Source: Leucobacter zeae
Lineage (GTDB): Bacteria; Actinomycetota; Actinomycetes; Actinomycetales; Microbacteriaceae
Direction: 5' to 3'
DNA length: 64,000 nt
NCBI RefSeq assembly: GCF_016758175.1
Contig: NZ_QYAB01000001.1
Location: forward strand, 1,591,850 to 1,655,849
Part shown: piece by piece, positions 43,874 through 50,694 of the stretch
How the letters are laid out: each line of letters starts with the position of its first letter
How positions within the stretch are numbered: position 1 is the stretch's first letter
Position numbers and translations under genes: made by a program
The notes under the pieces: generated by a model
What the model saw: only the letters and a program-made list of their open reading frames with translations
What the model was told of the DNA's origin: nothing
Databases searched by the model: none

Positions 43874-44791
43874 ATGTCCGGTGCGGATAAGCGAGACGAG
43901 ATCCGGAACGCTCTCGAATCGACCCGCGCACAGTTCGAAGCGACGAACGCCCGGATCGAGGCCCGTGCCGGACGCAATCTCGTGTTCGCGATCGGCTCGG
44001 GGCTCGTCTTCGGCGGGGTGTTCCTGGCGAGCCTGCTGCTCGTGAAGCAGGTGTTCGTCGGACTCGTCGCGGTCCTCGTTGCCGTCGCGCTCGTCGAGCT
44101 CGCCGCAGCGTTCCGCGTCGCCGGCCGACGCGTGCCCCGCGTGGGGGTGGTGCTCGCCGGTCTCGTGGTCGTCGCGGGGGCGTTCTTCTTCGGCGCGCAG
44201 GGGATGCTGCTCGGGCTGTTCGCCGGATCCGCTCTGCTCGTCGTCTGGCGGCTCGTCGAGGGACTCGTGCCCGCGTGGGAGACGCCGCCGCGCACGCTGG
44301 TGCGCGACGTGTTCTCGGGGCTGTTCACGCTCGTCTACGTCGCCTTCCTCGCATCGTTCACGGTGCTGCTGATCGCTGCGGACGGCGGCGAGTGGTGGGT
44401 GTTCGCGCTCGTACTGGTCGTGGTCTCGGTCGACGTCGGCGCATACGCTGCAGGGGTCTCCTTCGGCAAGCACAAGATGACGCCGAGGATCAGCCCGAAC
44501 AAGACGTGGGAGGGCTTCGCCGGCGCCGCCGTCGTCGCCACAGGCGCCGGGATCGGCGTGGCGGTGCTCGCACTCGAGCAGCCGTGGTGGATCGGCGCGA
44601 TCCTCGGCGCGGTCGTGCTGCTGACGGCCACCGGCGGCGACCTGACGGAGTCGCTCATCAAACGCAATCTGGGGGTCAAGGACATGAGCTCGTGGATCCC
44701 GGGTCACGGGGGCTTTCTCGATCGACTCGACTCGCTGCTGCCCTCCGCGGTCGGCGTCTACGGCATCGCGCTCGCGGTGGGGGTGGTGTGA
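43874..44791 (+). CDS. cdsA: Phosphatidate cytidylyltransferase
   Basis: A 305-residue integral membrane enzyme making CDP-diacylglycerol for phospholipid synthesis. A charged N-terminal stretch of 35 residues, possibly helical, precedes about eight membrane segments. The C-terminal signature is clear: GGDLTESLIKRNLGVKDMSSWIPGHGGFLDRLDSLL, with the metal-binding Asp residues. The stop overlaps the start of the next gene by 1 nt (TGATG). Confidence 0.96.
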   Translation: MSGADKRDEIRNALESTRAQFEATNARIEARAGRNLVFAIGSGLVFGGVFLASLLLVKQVFVGLVAVLVAVALVELAAAFRVAGRRVPRVGVVLAGLVVVAGAFFFGAQGMLLGLFAGSALLVVWRLVEGLVPAWETPPRTLVRDVFSGLFTLVYVAFLASFTVLLIAADGGEWWVFALVLVVVSVDVGAYAAGVSFGKHKMTPRISPNKTWEGFAGAAVVATGAGIGVAVLALEQPWWIGAILGAVVLLTATGGDLTESLIKRNLGVKDMSSWIPGHGGFLDRLDSLLPSAVGVYGIALAVGVV

Positions 44792-45405
44792 TGACCGAGG
44801 GACGGAGCACGCGCGACTCCCAGCGGGAGCAGCGCCGCGGCGGGCACAATGGAACGGTGCACAACTCGTTCCCGCTCGCCACCGGTTCCCAGCCCGGCTA
44901 CGCTCCCGACCAGGTCGAGGAGTTCCTCGCGCAGGCGCGCGCCGCCTACGAGGGATCGGGCGACGCGAAGCTGACCTCGGACGACCTGCGGTCGACGGCG
45001 TTCGGGATGCGTCGCGGCGGATACGCGGTGCGCTACGTGGACGCCGCGATCGACCGGCTCGAGGAGGTCTTCTTCGAGCGGGAGCGCCGCGCGCGGGTCC
45101 GCGAGGCGGGGGAGGAGGCCTGGTGGGACGAGACCAGGCAACTGCTCTCAGAGGTGCGCGGGCGGCTGCAGCGTCCAGCGGGGAGACGATTCAAGCGGCG
45201 CGGGATCTTCGCGACCGGCTACCGCCGCTCCCAGGTGGACGCGTTCCTCGACCGCGTCTCCGAGATGTTCGAGCGCCGCGAGATCGCGATCCAGCCCTCG
45301 GAGGTCAGGGACGTCGTCTTCCACGCGCAGTGGCGGGGATACGACGAGGACCAGGTGGACGCGCTCCTCGACGGGGTCGTCGAGCTCATCCTGTCCACGC
45401 GCTGA
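44791..45405 (+). CDS. DivIVA (DivI1A) domain protein
   Basis: A 204-residue soluble protein with four GY-x(4)-VD/VE-x-FL/LL-type motifs: PGYAPDQVEEFL, GGYAVRYVDAAID, TGYRRSQVDAFLD and RGYDEDQVDALLD. They form two copies of the DivI1A-type membrane-curvature/polar-targeting module, separated by a charged helix (about 85-130). ATG 44791 overlaps cdsA. GTG 44857 is an alternative start preceded by CACAAT plus 6 nt in leaderless spacing, so the first 22 residues may be absent. A scaffold at poles or septum is plausible but not shown. Confidence 0.85.
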   Translation: MTEGRSTRDSQREQRRGGHNGTVHNSFPLATGSQPGYAPDQVEEFLAQARAAYEGSGDAKLTSDDLRSTAFGMRRGGYAVRYVDAAIDRLEEVFFERERRARVREAGEEAWWDETRQLLSEVRGRLQRPAGRRFKRRGIFATGYRRSQVDAFLDRVSEMFERREIAIQPSEVRDVVFHAQWRGYDEDQVDALLDGVVELILSTR

Positions 45406-45455
45406 ACGACCGCTCGGCCCGGCGCACGGCGGTGACGCGCGGGGGATCGTCCGCA

Positions 45456-45492
45456 TTGATCCTCGAGCTGCGCTGAGATATAATCGTTATAT
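45456..45492 (+). promoter_or_regulatory. Strong promoter with palindrome over the -10
   Basis: TTGATC (45456-45461), a 17-nt spacer and a perfect TATAAT (45479-45484) make the closest match to the housekeeping consensus in the window. ATATAA-TCG-TTATAT (45478-45492) is an inverted repeat covering the -10 and expected start site. The GTG start at 45494 would leave a leader of about 3 nt. Confidence 0.75.
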
Positions 45493-45493
45493 T

Positions 45494-46153
45494 GTGTCTT
45501 CTGCGAACTCGAACTCCGTGTCCCGCTGGTCCCGCGTCCGCGGGCCCTTCGCCGCGCTGACCGTCGCCGCATTCTTCGGTGCCGCGGTCGTCGCCCCGTT
45601 CGCGATGCCGAGCGCTCCCGCCGACGCCGAGACGCTCGCGTTCCAGGCGCGTATCCACCAGGAGTTCGTGCCCAACGAATCGCCCGAGGCTGACTTCGTC
45701 TTCACGGACATCCAGACCGACCTCTCCGACGAGGCGCGCCAGCAGGCCGAGGCCGAGAAGCTCGCCGCGAAGAAGGCGAAGGAGGCCGCCGAGAAGGCGA
45801 AGTCCGACGCCGAGGAGGACGGCGGGTCGGAGACCTCGTCGGGCGGCGTCGATGCGCCCCCGAAGTACACCGGCGGGGGATCCCCGGCCGAGTGGATGAA
45901 GGCCGCAGGCATCGCGGAGAGCGACTGGGGCTACGTCGACTACATCGCCACGCGCGAGAGCGGTTGGAACCCGAACGCGACCAATGCGTCGTCCGGCGCC
46001 TGCGGGCTGATCCAGGCGCTGCCGTGCAGCAAGGTGCCCGGGAGCGGCTACGATCCCGTCGACAACCTCAAGTGGGCCAACGGATATGCGGTCGACCGCT
46101 ACGGCAGCTGGAAAGAGGCCTACGCCTTCTGGACCTCCAACCACTGGTGGTGA
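45494..46153 (+). CDS. Secreted lytic transglycosylase-like protein
   Basis: A 219-residue exported protein. The signal peptide is about 1-45 (basic start, hydrophobic AALTVAAFFGAAVVAPF, then SAPADA). A Lys/Glu/Ala-rich helical segment (about 78-105, EARQQAEAEKLAAKKAKEAAEKA) and a Gly/Pro linker lead to an SLT/aggregation-promoting-factor-type domain. That domain carries ATRESGWNPNA with the likely catalytic Glu155, GACGLIQALPCSKV and the C-terminal YGSWKEAYAFWTSNHWW. Such enzymes cleave or remodel peptidoglycan. The strong promoter and AT-rich palindrome suggest regulated high expression. Confidence 0.88.
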   Translation: MSSANSNSVSRWSRVRGPFAALTVAAFFGAAVVAPFAMPSAPADAETLAFQARIHQEFVPNESPEADFVFTDIQTDLSDEARQQAEAEKLAAKKAKEAAEKAKSDAEEDGGSETSSGGVDAPPKYTGGGSPAEWMKAAGIAESDWGYVDYIATRESGWNPNATNASSGACGLIQALPCSKVPGSGYDPVDNLKWANGYAVDRYGSWKEAYAFWTSNHWW

Positions 46154-46162
46154 CGGGACGCG

Positions 46163-46459
46163 ATGGCGCGTAGCCGACGGGTCAGCAAGTACCAGCGCGC
46201 GGCTCAGCGCCCGCAGCACGACGTGACGCGTCTCGCGCACGGCGGTGCGCGGACGGAGAGCCGCAGGGGCGAGGAGTGGTTCGTGCGCGACGTCCCCGCC
46301 CATCGCGCCGAGAAGAGCTACGTCTGCCCGAGCTGCGGCCTGCCGGTGCCGCCGGGCCAGGCGCACCTCGTCGCCTGGCGCGCCGAGCACCTCTTCGGCG
46401 ATGAGGCCGCGCTGCGCGACCGTCGCCACTTCCACGCCCACTGCTGGCGGCTGGGGTAG
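46163..46459 (+). CDS. Conserved small protein with zinc-binding-type motif
   Basis: A 98-residue basic protein. The first 40 residues are Arg-rich (MARSRRVSKYQRAAQRPQ). The second half carries YVCPSCGLPVPPGQAHLVAW and RRHFHAHCW, which together offer three Cys and several His ligands for one zinc. Family members in actinobacteria are often labelled ATP/GTP-binding protein, but no nucleotide-binding motif is present here and I do not support that label. It starts 9 nt after the transglycosylase stop. Confidence 0.8.
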   Translation: MARSRRVSKYQRAAQRPQHDVTRLAHGGARTESRRGEEWFVRDVPAHRAEKSYVCPSCGLPVPPGQAHLVAWRAEHLFGDEAALRDRRHFHAHCWRLG

Positions 46460-46510
46460 CCGCGGCCGCGGGTCCCGGAACCACCGTGGCGTCGGTGCCG
46501 CGGAAGTCCG

Positions 46511-47041
46511 TTAGAAGAGCGTCGGGGGACCCGCGGGCGCGCTCAGGTCCACTTCCGCGACCGGAACGGGACCCGCTCCGGCGATCCCCGGGCCGCGCTC
46601 CGGCTCACGGCCGGCTTGGAAGGCGGTAGCAGCGGCGCGCGCGCGATCGTCAGCTGCTTCGTTCAACGGATGGCCGGCATGCCCCTTCACCCACTGGAAG
46701 CGGACCTCGCGCCCGGCGAGCGCCGCGTCGAGCTGCTCGAGCAGCTCTCGGTTGAGGACGGGTTTCCCGTCTGCCTTGCGCCAACCGCGGCGCTTCCACC
46801 CGGGCATCCACTGGGTCACCGAGTTGATCACGTACTGGCTGTCGCACAGCACGAGCAGGGGTTCTGCTGCGCGCGACTCGGTCGCGCGCAGCAGATCGAG
46901 CACGGCCATGAGCTCGCCCTGGTTGTTGGTGGCGCGCGGCCAGCCGCCCGCGCGCCACTGGCGGTCGTCGACGACCCAGGCCCAGCCGGCAGGCCCGGGA
47001 TTGCCCAGTGCCGAACCGTCGGCTGCGGCCGTGATCGTCAC
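46511..47041 (-). CDS. rnhA: Ribonuclease HI
   Basis: A 176-residue RNase H1 that degrades RNA in RNA-DNA hybrids. The four-carboxylate site is complete: Asp8 in ADGSALGNPG, Glu43 in NNQGEL, Asp67 in LCDSQYV and Asp131 in NEAADDRAR, with the catalytic-loop His121 in KGHAGHP. A Pro/Ala-rich tail of 35 residues follows the domain. GTG 47041 overlaps the stop of the upstream coiled-coil gene by 4 nt (GTGA), so the two are translationally coupled. Confidence 0.95.
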   Translation of the reverse strand: MTITAAADGSALGNPGPAGWAWVVDDRQWRAGGWPRATNNQGELMAVLDLLRATESRAAEPLLVLCDSQYVINSVTQWMPGWKRRGWRKADGKPVLNRELLEQLDAALAGREVRFQWVKGHAGHPLNEAADDRARAAATAFQAGREPERGPGIAGAGPVPVAEVDLSAPAGPPTLF

Positions 47042-50000
47042 GCGTCGCGCCCGTCAGCGTGGGGAGCGATGCGGGGGACCGCGCGGGTGTCGTCGTCGGC
47101 CCCTCCGTCCACGCTCTCCGCGACCGGTCGGTCGACGAGGCGACCCGCGACCGTGCTCATCTTCTGCGCGTTCGTGATCACCTCTCCGAGGCTCTCGAAG
47201 TACCGGGCGACCGCTCCGCGCTCCACCTTCAGCTGGGTCATGCGGTCCTCGGCGGCAGCGAGCACCTTGGCGGCGCGCTCCTCCGCCGCGGCGAAGGTGG
47301 TCTGCGCGCGCCGCTCGGCTTCGAGCACGGTCTCGGCGGCGCGGCGCTCGGCATCGGCGCGCGTGCGTCGCGCGTCCTGCTCGGCCTCGGAGGTGACGCG
47401 CTCGTACTCCTCGCGCGCGGCATCGAGCTGCGCGCGCAGTTCCTCGAGTTCTGCCGTGGTCGCCTCGAGCTCGAGCTTCGCCGTATCGGCTGCGGCGCGC
47501 TGGCGCGTCGCGAGGTCGGTCTCGAGCTCCTCCCGCTGCTGCGCGGAAGCGGTGCGGAACGTGCGGGTGTCGGCCTCGATCTGCTCGCGCAATCGCTGCG
47601 CTGCGTCCTCCGTCTCGGCGCGCAGCGCCGCCAGGCGGGCCTCTTCTCCTGCGCGGTACTCCGCGAGCTCCGCGACCGTGTCCGCGCGCAGCAGGTCGGT
47701 CTCCTCGGTGACCGCCGCGCGTTGGGCCTCGACCTCTCGGGCGATCGCGGCGGCCTGGGCCTCGCGTTCGCTCGCGAGGTCGCTGCGATGCTGCTCGAGC
47801 GCCGCCGCGATCGCGCGCTCGTGCTCCTCCCGCTCTCGGGCGATATCCGTCGCGAGCTTGGCGCGATCCCGCTCCGACTGCAATGCGAACGCTTCGCGCT
47901 CGAGCCCGAGCGCCTCGGCCGCCTCCTCGCGCTGGATGCGCAGCCGCTCATCGGCAGCAGCTGCTTCGTCGGCGATCCGGAGCTCGTGCTCCCGGACGCG
48001 CGCGGCGATGCGCTCGTCGTGCATCATCGACTCATCGGCGATGCGCGCCTCGTGCTGCTGCAGCGCGACGGCCATTTCGCGTTCGCGCTCGGCTCGGGCG
48101 TCGGCGAGTTCGCGTTCCTGGGCCTCCCGCTCGGCGTCGATGCGCGCCCGGTGGGTCTCCCACTCGGCGATCAGCCGATCCTGGTGGGCGACGAGCTCGC
48201 CGCCGATGCGCGACTCGTGCTGTTCGCGTTCGCGCGCGATCCGCATCTCGTGCTGCCCACGAGCCTCACCGAGGCGGCGTTCCTGGGCCGTGCGCTCCCG
48301 CTCCAGATCCGTCGCGTGCTGGGCGAGCTCGCCCGCGATGCGCGCTGCAACGGAGTCCTGCTCGGAGCGCAGCCGCGTGTCGTGCTGCTCGAGCTCCAGC
48401 GCGATGCGGGCGTCGTGCTCGGCGCGCTCCTGCGCGAGCGCCTGCTCGAACGCTTCGCGCTCCGCGGCGAGCAGCGAGGCCTGACCGTCGCGCTCGGAAC
48501 CGAGGGCGGCGTCGTGGGCAGTGCGCTCGGCCCTCAGTGCGGTGTCGTGGGCCTTCCGCTCCGTGGTGAGCTTGGTGACGTGCGCATCGAGCTCGGCCGC
48601 GATCCGTGCGTCGTGCTCGGCGCGTTCGGTCGAGATCTTCGCGGTGTGGGCCTCGAGCTCCGCAGCGATGCTCGCGTCGTGCTCGGCGCGCTCGGTCGAG
48701 ATCCGCGAGGTGTGCGCCTCGAGCTCGGTGCTCAGACGTGCGTCGTGCTCGGCGCGCTCGCGCTCGATGCGCGACGTATGCGCTTCGAGCTCCGAGGCGA
48801 GCTTCGCGTCGTGCTCGGCGCGCTCGGCCGCGAGCGTGGTGTCGTGCGTCGCCCGCTCGGAGGCGAGCTTCGCGTCGTGGGCCGCGCGCTCGCCCGAGAG
48901 CGCGGTATCGTGGGCGTCGCGTTCAGCGGCGATCGCGGCTTCGTGGACGCTCCGCTCCGACGCGAGTCTCGTCTCGTGGGCCTCGCGCTCGGTCGTCAGC
49001 GCGGTGTCGTGGGCCGCGCGCTCGGTCGCGATGGCGGTCTCGTGCGCGCCGAACTCCTCGGCGATCCGGGCCGCGTGCGCGGCCAGCTCGGCGGCGAGCC
49101 GCGCTTCCTGCTCGTCCTGCTCGTCGCGCAGGCGCGCACGCAGCGTGACCTTCTCGCTCTGCAGGGCCTCGTCGTGCGCGGCGCGGGCCTCCGCCAGAGC
49201 GAGGGACTGCGCCTCGCGCTCGGCATCGATCCGGTCCGCATGGGCGGACGCGGCCTCGGCGAGGCGGCGCTCCTGATCGTCGCGCGCAGCGGCGAGCTCC
49301 GCGTCCGAACGCGCGCGCTGCGCCGCTCGCTCCTGGACGGCGAGCTCGTCGGCGCGCTCGCGCTCGCGCTCGGCCTGAGCCGCGAGCGTCTCGAGCTCGC
49401 TCTGCAGCGCGGTCTGCTCGCGGGCGATGCGCGCCTCGTGCTCCTGGCGCTCCTGCGCGATCCGCTCGACGTGCGCCTGCAGCTCCGACGCCAGTCGCCG
49501 GTCGTGCTGCTCGCGCTCCGACGCGAGCGCGGCGTCGTGCTCATCGCGCTCCTGGGCGATGCGGCCGCGGAGGGTCTCGATCTCGGTCTCGAACGCGCGT
49601 CGCTGCGCCGCGAACCCGTCCTCCAGCTCGCGCGACCGCTCGGTGTGCCGCTCCTCGAGCTCGGCCTCCTCCCGCTGCCGGCGCGCCTCGAACTCCGCAC
49701 GCGCCCGTTCGCCGTCGCGAGTGAGACGCGCCCGTTCCAGCTCGGCCTCGCGCTCCTCCTCCTCGCGGCGACGGGCCAGCTCCTGCGCCTTGCGCTCGGT
49801 CTCGGCGCGGAGCTCGGCCGCTGCCGTCGCCGCGTCGATGGACAACCGCTCGGCCTCGGCCCTGGCGCGGGCGAGCAGCTCCTCGGCATCGCGGTGCGCG
49901 GTCTCCCGCTCGGCGATGCTCTCGCGCTCGGCGGAGCTGCGGGTGAGCTCCGCGGCGCGCCTGGCCTCGTCGAGCAGCCGCTCGCGCTCGGCATTGGCCG

Positions 50001-50457
50001 CCGCGGACTGCGCGGCCAGGTCGCTGCGCGCTCCCGTGATGACGATCTCGGCCTGTTCCGCGGCAGAGGCGAGCATCTCGTCCGCGCGCGCCTGAGCGCT
50101 CGTGAGCACCCGGTTGCTCTCCTCCTCCGAGGAGCGGCGCAGCTTCTCGGCGTCGAGATCGGCCTGCGCCATGAGGCGCTGGGCGTGATCCTCCGCGACC
50201 TGGAGGCTCTTCTCGACGCGCAGGCCGAGCCCGGAGTATCCGGACGCTCCGAGCTCCGCGACCTGCTCCTGCAGTTCGGCGATGAGCTGGAGCTGCTCCT
50301 GGCCCGTGCGCGTGGCCTGCTGATGCGCCTGCTGCAGCGACTCGAGGTGCGCCTCGAGGCCCTGAACCTGCCCGGTGAGCGCGCCGACCCTCGCGTCGAC
50401 CTCCTCACGGTTGTAGCCGCGGAAGGCAGGAGTGAACGGTTGGGCTGATTCGGACAC
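47038..50457 (-). CDS. Giant hendecad coiled-coil protein with DivIVA-like N-terminus (Scy/FilP-like)
   Basis: An 1139-residue cytoskeleton-like protein. GTG 50457 follows GGAGGCCAC; upstream in-frame codons have no site. Residues about 8-30 (FTPAFRGYNREEVDARVGAL) are a DivI1A-type targeting motif. A heptad-like coil follows to about 300. Residues 303-940 are 58 consecutive 11-residue units in one unbroken register, consensus E-R/L-x-A/E-H-D-x-x-I/L-A-x, with His at position 5 in 36 of them. A further helix and an acidic tail end the protein. Hendecad-rich coils with a polar targeting head recall Scy and FilP, which organise growth poles and intermediate-filament-like bundles in Streptomyces. 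It leads an operon with rnhA. Confidence 0.85.
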   Translation of the reverse strand: MSESAQPFTPAFRGYNREEVDARVGALTGQVQGLEAHLESLQQAHQQATRTGQEQLQLIAELQEQVAELGASGYSGLGLRVEKSLQVAEDHAQRLMAQADLDAEKLRRSSEEESNRVLTSAQARADEMLASAAEQAEIVITGARSDLAAQSAAANAERERLLDEARRAAELTRSSAERESIAERETAHRDAEELLARARAEAERLSIDAATAAAELRAETERKAQELARRREEEEREAELERARLTRDGERARAEFEARRQREEAELEERHTERSRELEDGFAAQRRAFETEIETLRGRIAQERDEHDAALASEREQHDRRLASELQAHVERIAQERQEHEARIAREQTALQSELETLAAQAERERERADELAVQERAAQRARSDAELAAARDDQERRLAEAASAHADRIDAEREAQSLALAEARAAHDEALQSEKVTLRARLRDEQDEQEARLAAELAAHAARIAEEFGAHETAIATERAAHDTALTTEREAHETRLASERSVHEAAIAAERDAHDTALSGERAAHDAKLASERATHDTTLAAERAEHDAKLASELEAHTSRIERERAEHDARLSTELEAHTSRISTERAEHDASIAAELEAHTAKISTERAEHDARIAAELDAHVTKLTTERKAHDTALRAERTAHDAALGSERDGQASLLAAEREAFEQALAQERAEHDARIALELEQHDTRLRSEQDSVAARIAGELAQHATDLERERTAQERRLGEARGQHEMRIAREREQHESRIGGELVAHQDRLIAEWETHRARIDAEREAQERELADARAEREREMAVALQQHEARIADESMMHDERIAARVREHELRIADEAAAADERLRIQREEAAEALGLEREAFALQSERDRAKLATDIAREREEHERAIAAALEQHRSDLASEREAQAAAIAREVEAQRAAVTEETDLLRADTVAELAEYRAGEEARLAALRAETEDAAQRLREQIEADTRTFRTASAQQREELETDLATRQRAAADTAKLELEATTAELEELRAQLDAAREEYERVTSEAEQDARRTRADAERRAAETVLEAERRAQTTFAAAEERAAKVLAAAEDRMTQLKVERGAVARYFESLGEVITNAQKMSTVAGRLVDRPVAESVDGGADDDTRAVPRIAPHADGRDA
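47638..49551 (-). repeat. 58 in-frame 33-bp units encoding the hendecad array
   Basis: The DNA of residues 303-940 is a degenerate 33-bp tandem array, best conserved around 48570-49020, where adjacent units differ by few bases. A 66-bp higher-order unit (ERAEHDAxLxx followed by ELEAHTxxIxx) is repeated four times at about 48573-48836. Confidence 0.85.
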
Positions 50458-50694
50458 GTGGCCTCCGGAATCTGAACAGGGTCTCGACGGCAGCGCGGAG
50501 TCGCGTCGCGCGCAGTGGAATTGTGGTCCAACGATAGCGCAGTTCGCTCCGGGGGCGCGGCGCTTCGGGACAACATGCCGGGATCGTGCGCAGCCCATAT
50601 CCGGAAAGCTCCGGTAGCGTTGAAGGCCGATATGCCCGCGCCCGAGTGGCGGAGCGACGAGACGCGCGGGAACACCTGTATGTAAGGAGCTTCC
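50458..50694. promoter_or_regulatory. Divergent intergenic region
   Basis: The 237-nt gap has a plus-strand TAGCGT (50615-50620) that could be the -10 for the gene at 50695, leaving a leader of about 68 nt with TAAGGAG before the GTG. On the minus strand TATCGT near 50533-50538 is a candidate for the coiled-coil gene. No -35 consensus or gene is visible. Confidence 0.3.

Noticed and set aside
46163-46459. ATP/GTP-binding function for the small protein
   Set aside because: The usual database label is not supported: there is no Walker A or other nucleotide motif, only a Cys/His cluster.
47059-50448. Open frame of 1129 codons antisense to the coiled-coil gene
   Set aside because: It arises from the 33-bp repeat and codon bias of the true gene. 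The translation is Leu/Arg/Gly-rich noise with no recognisable domain.
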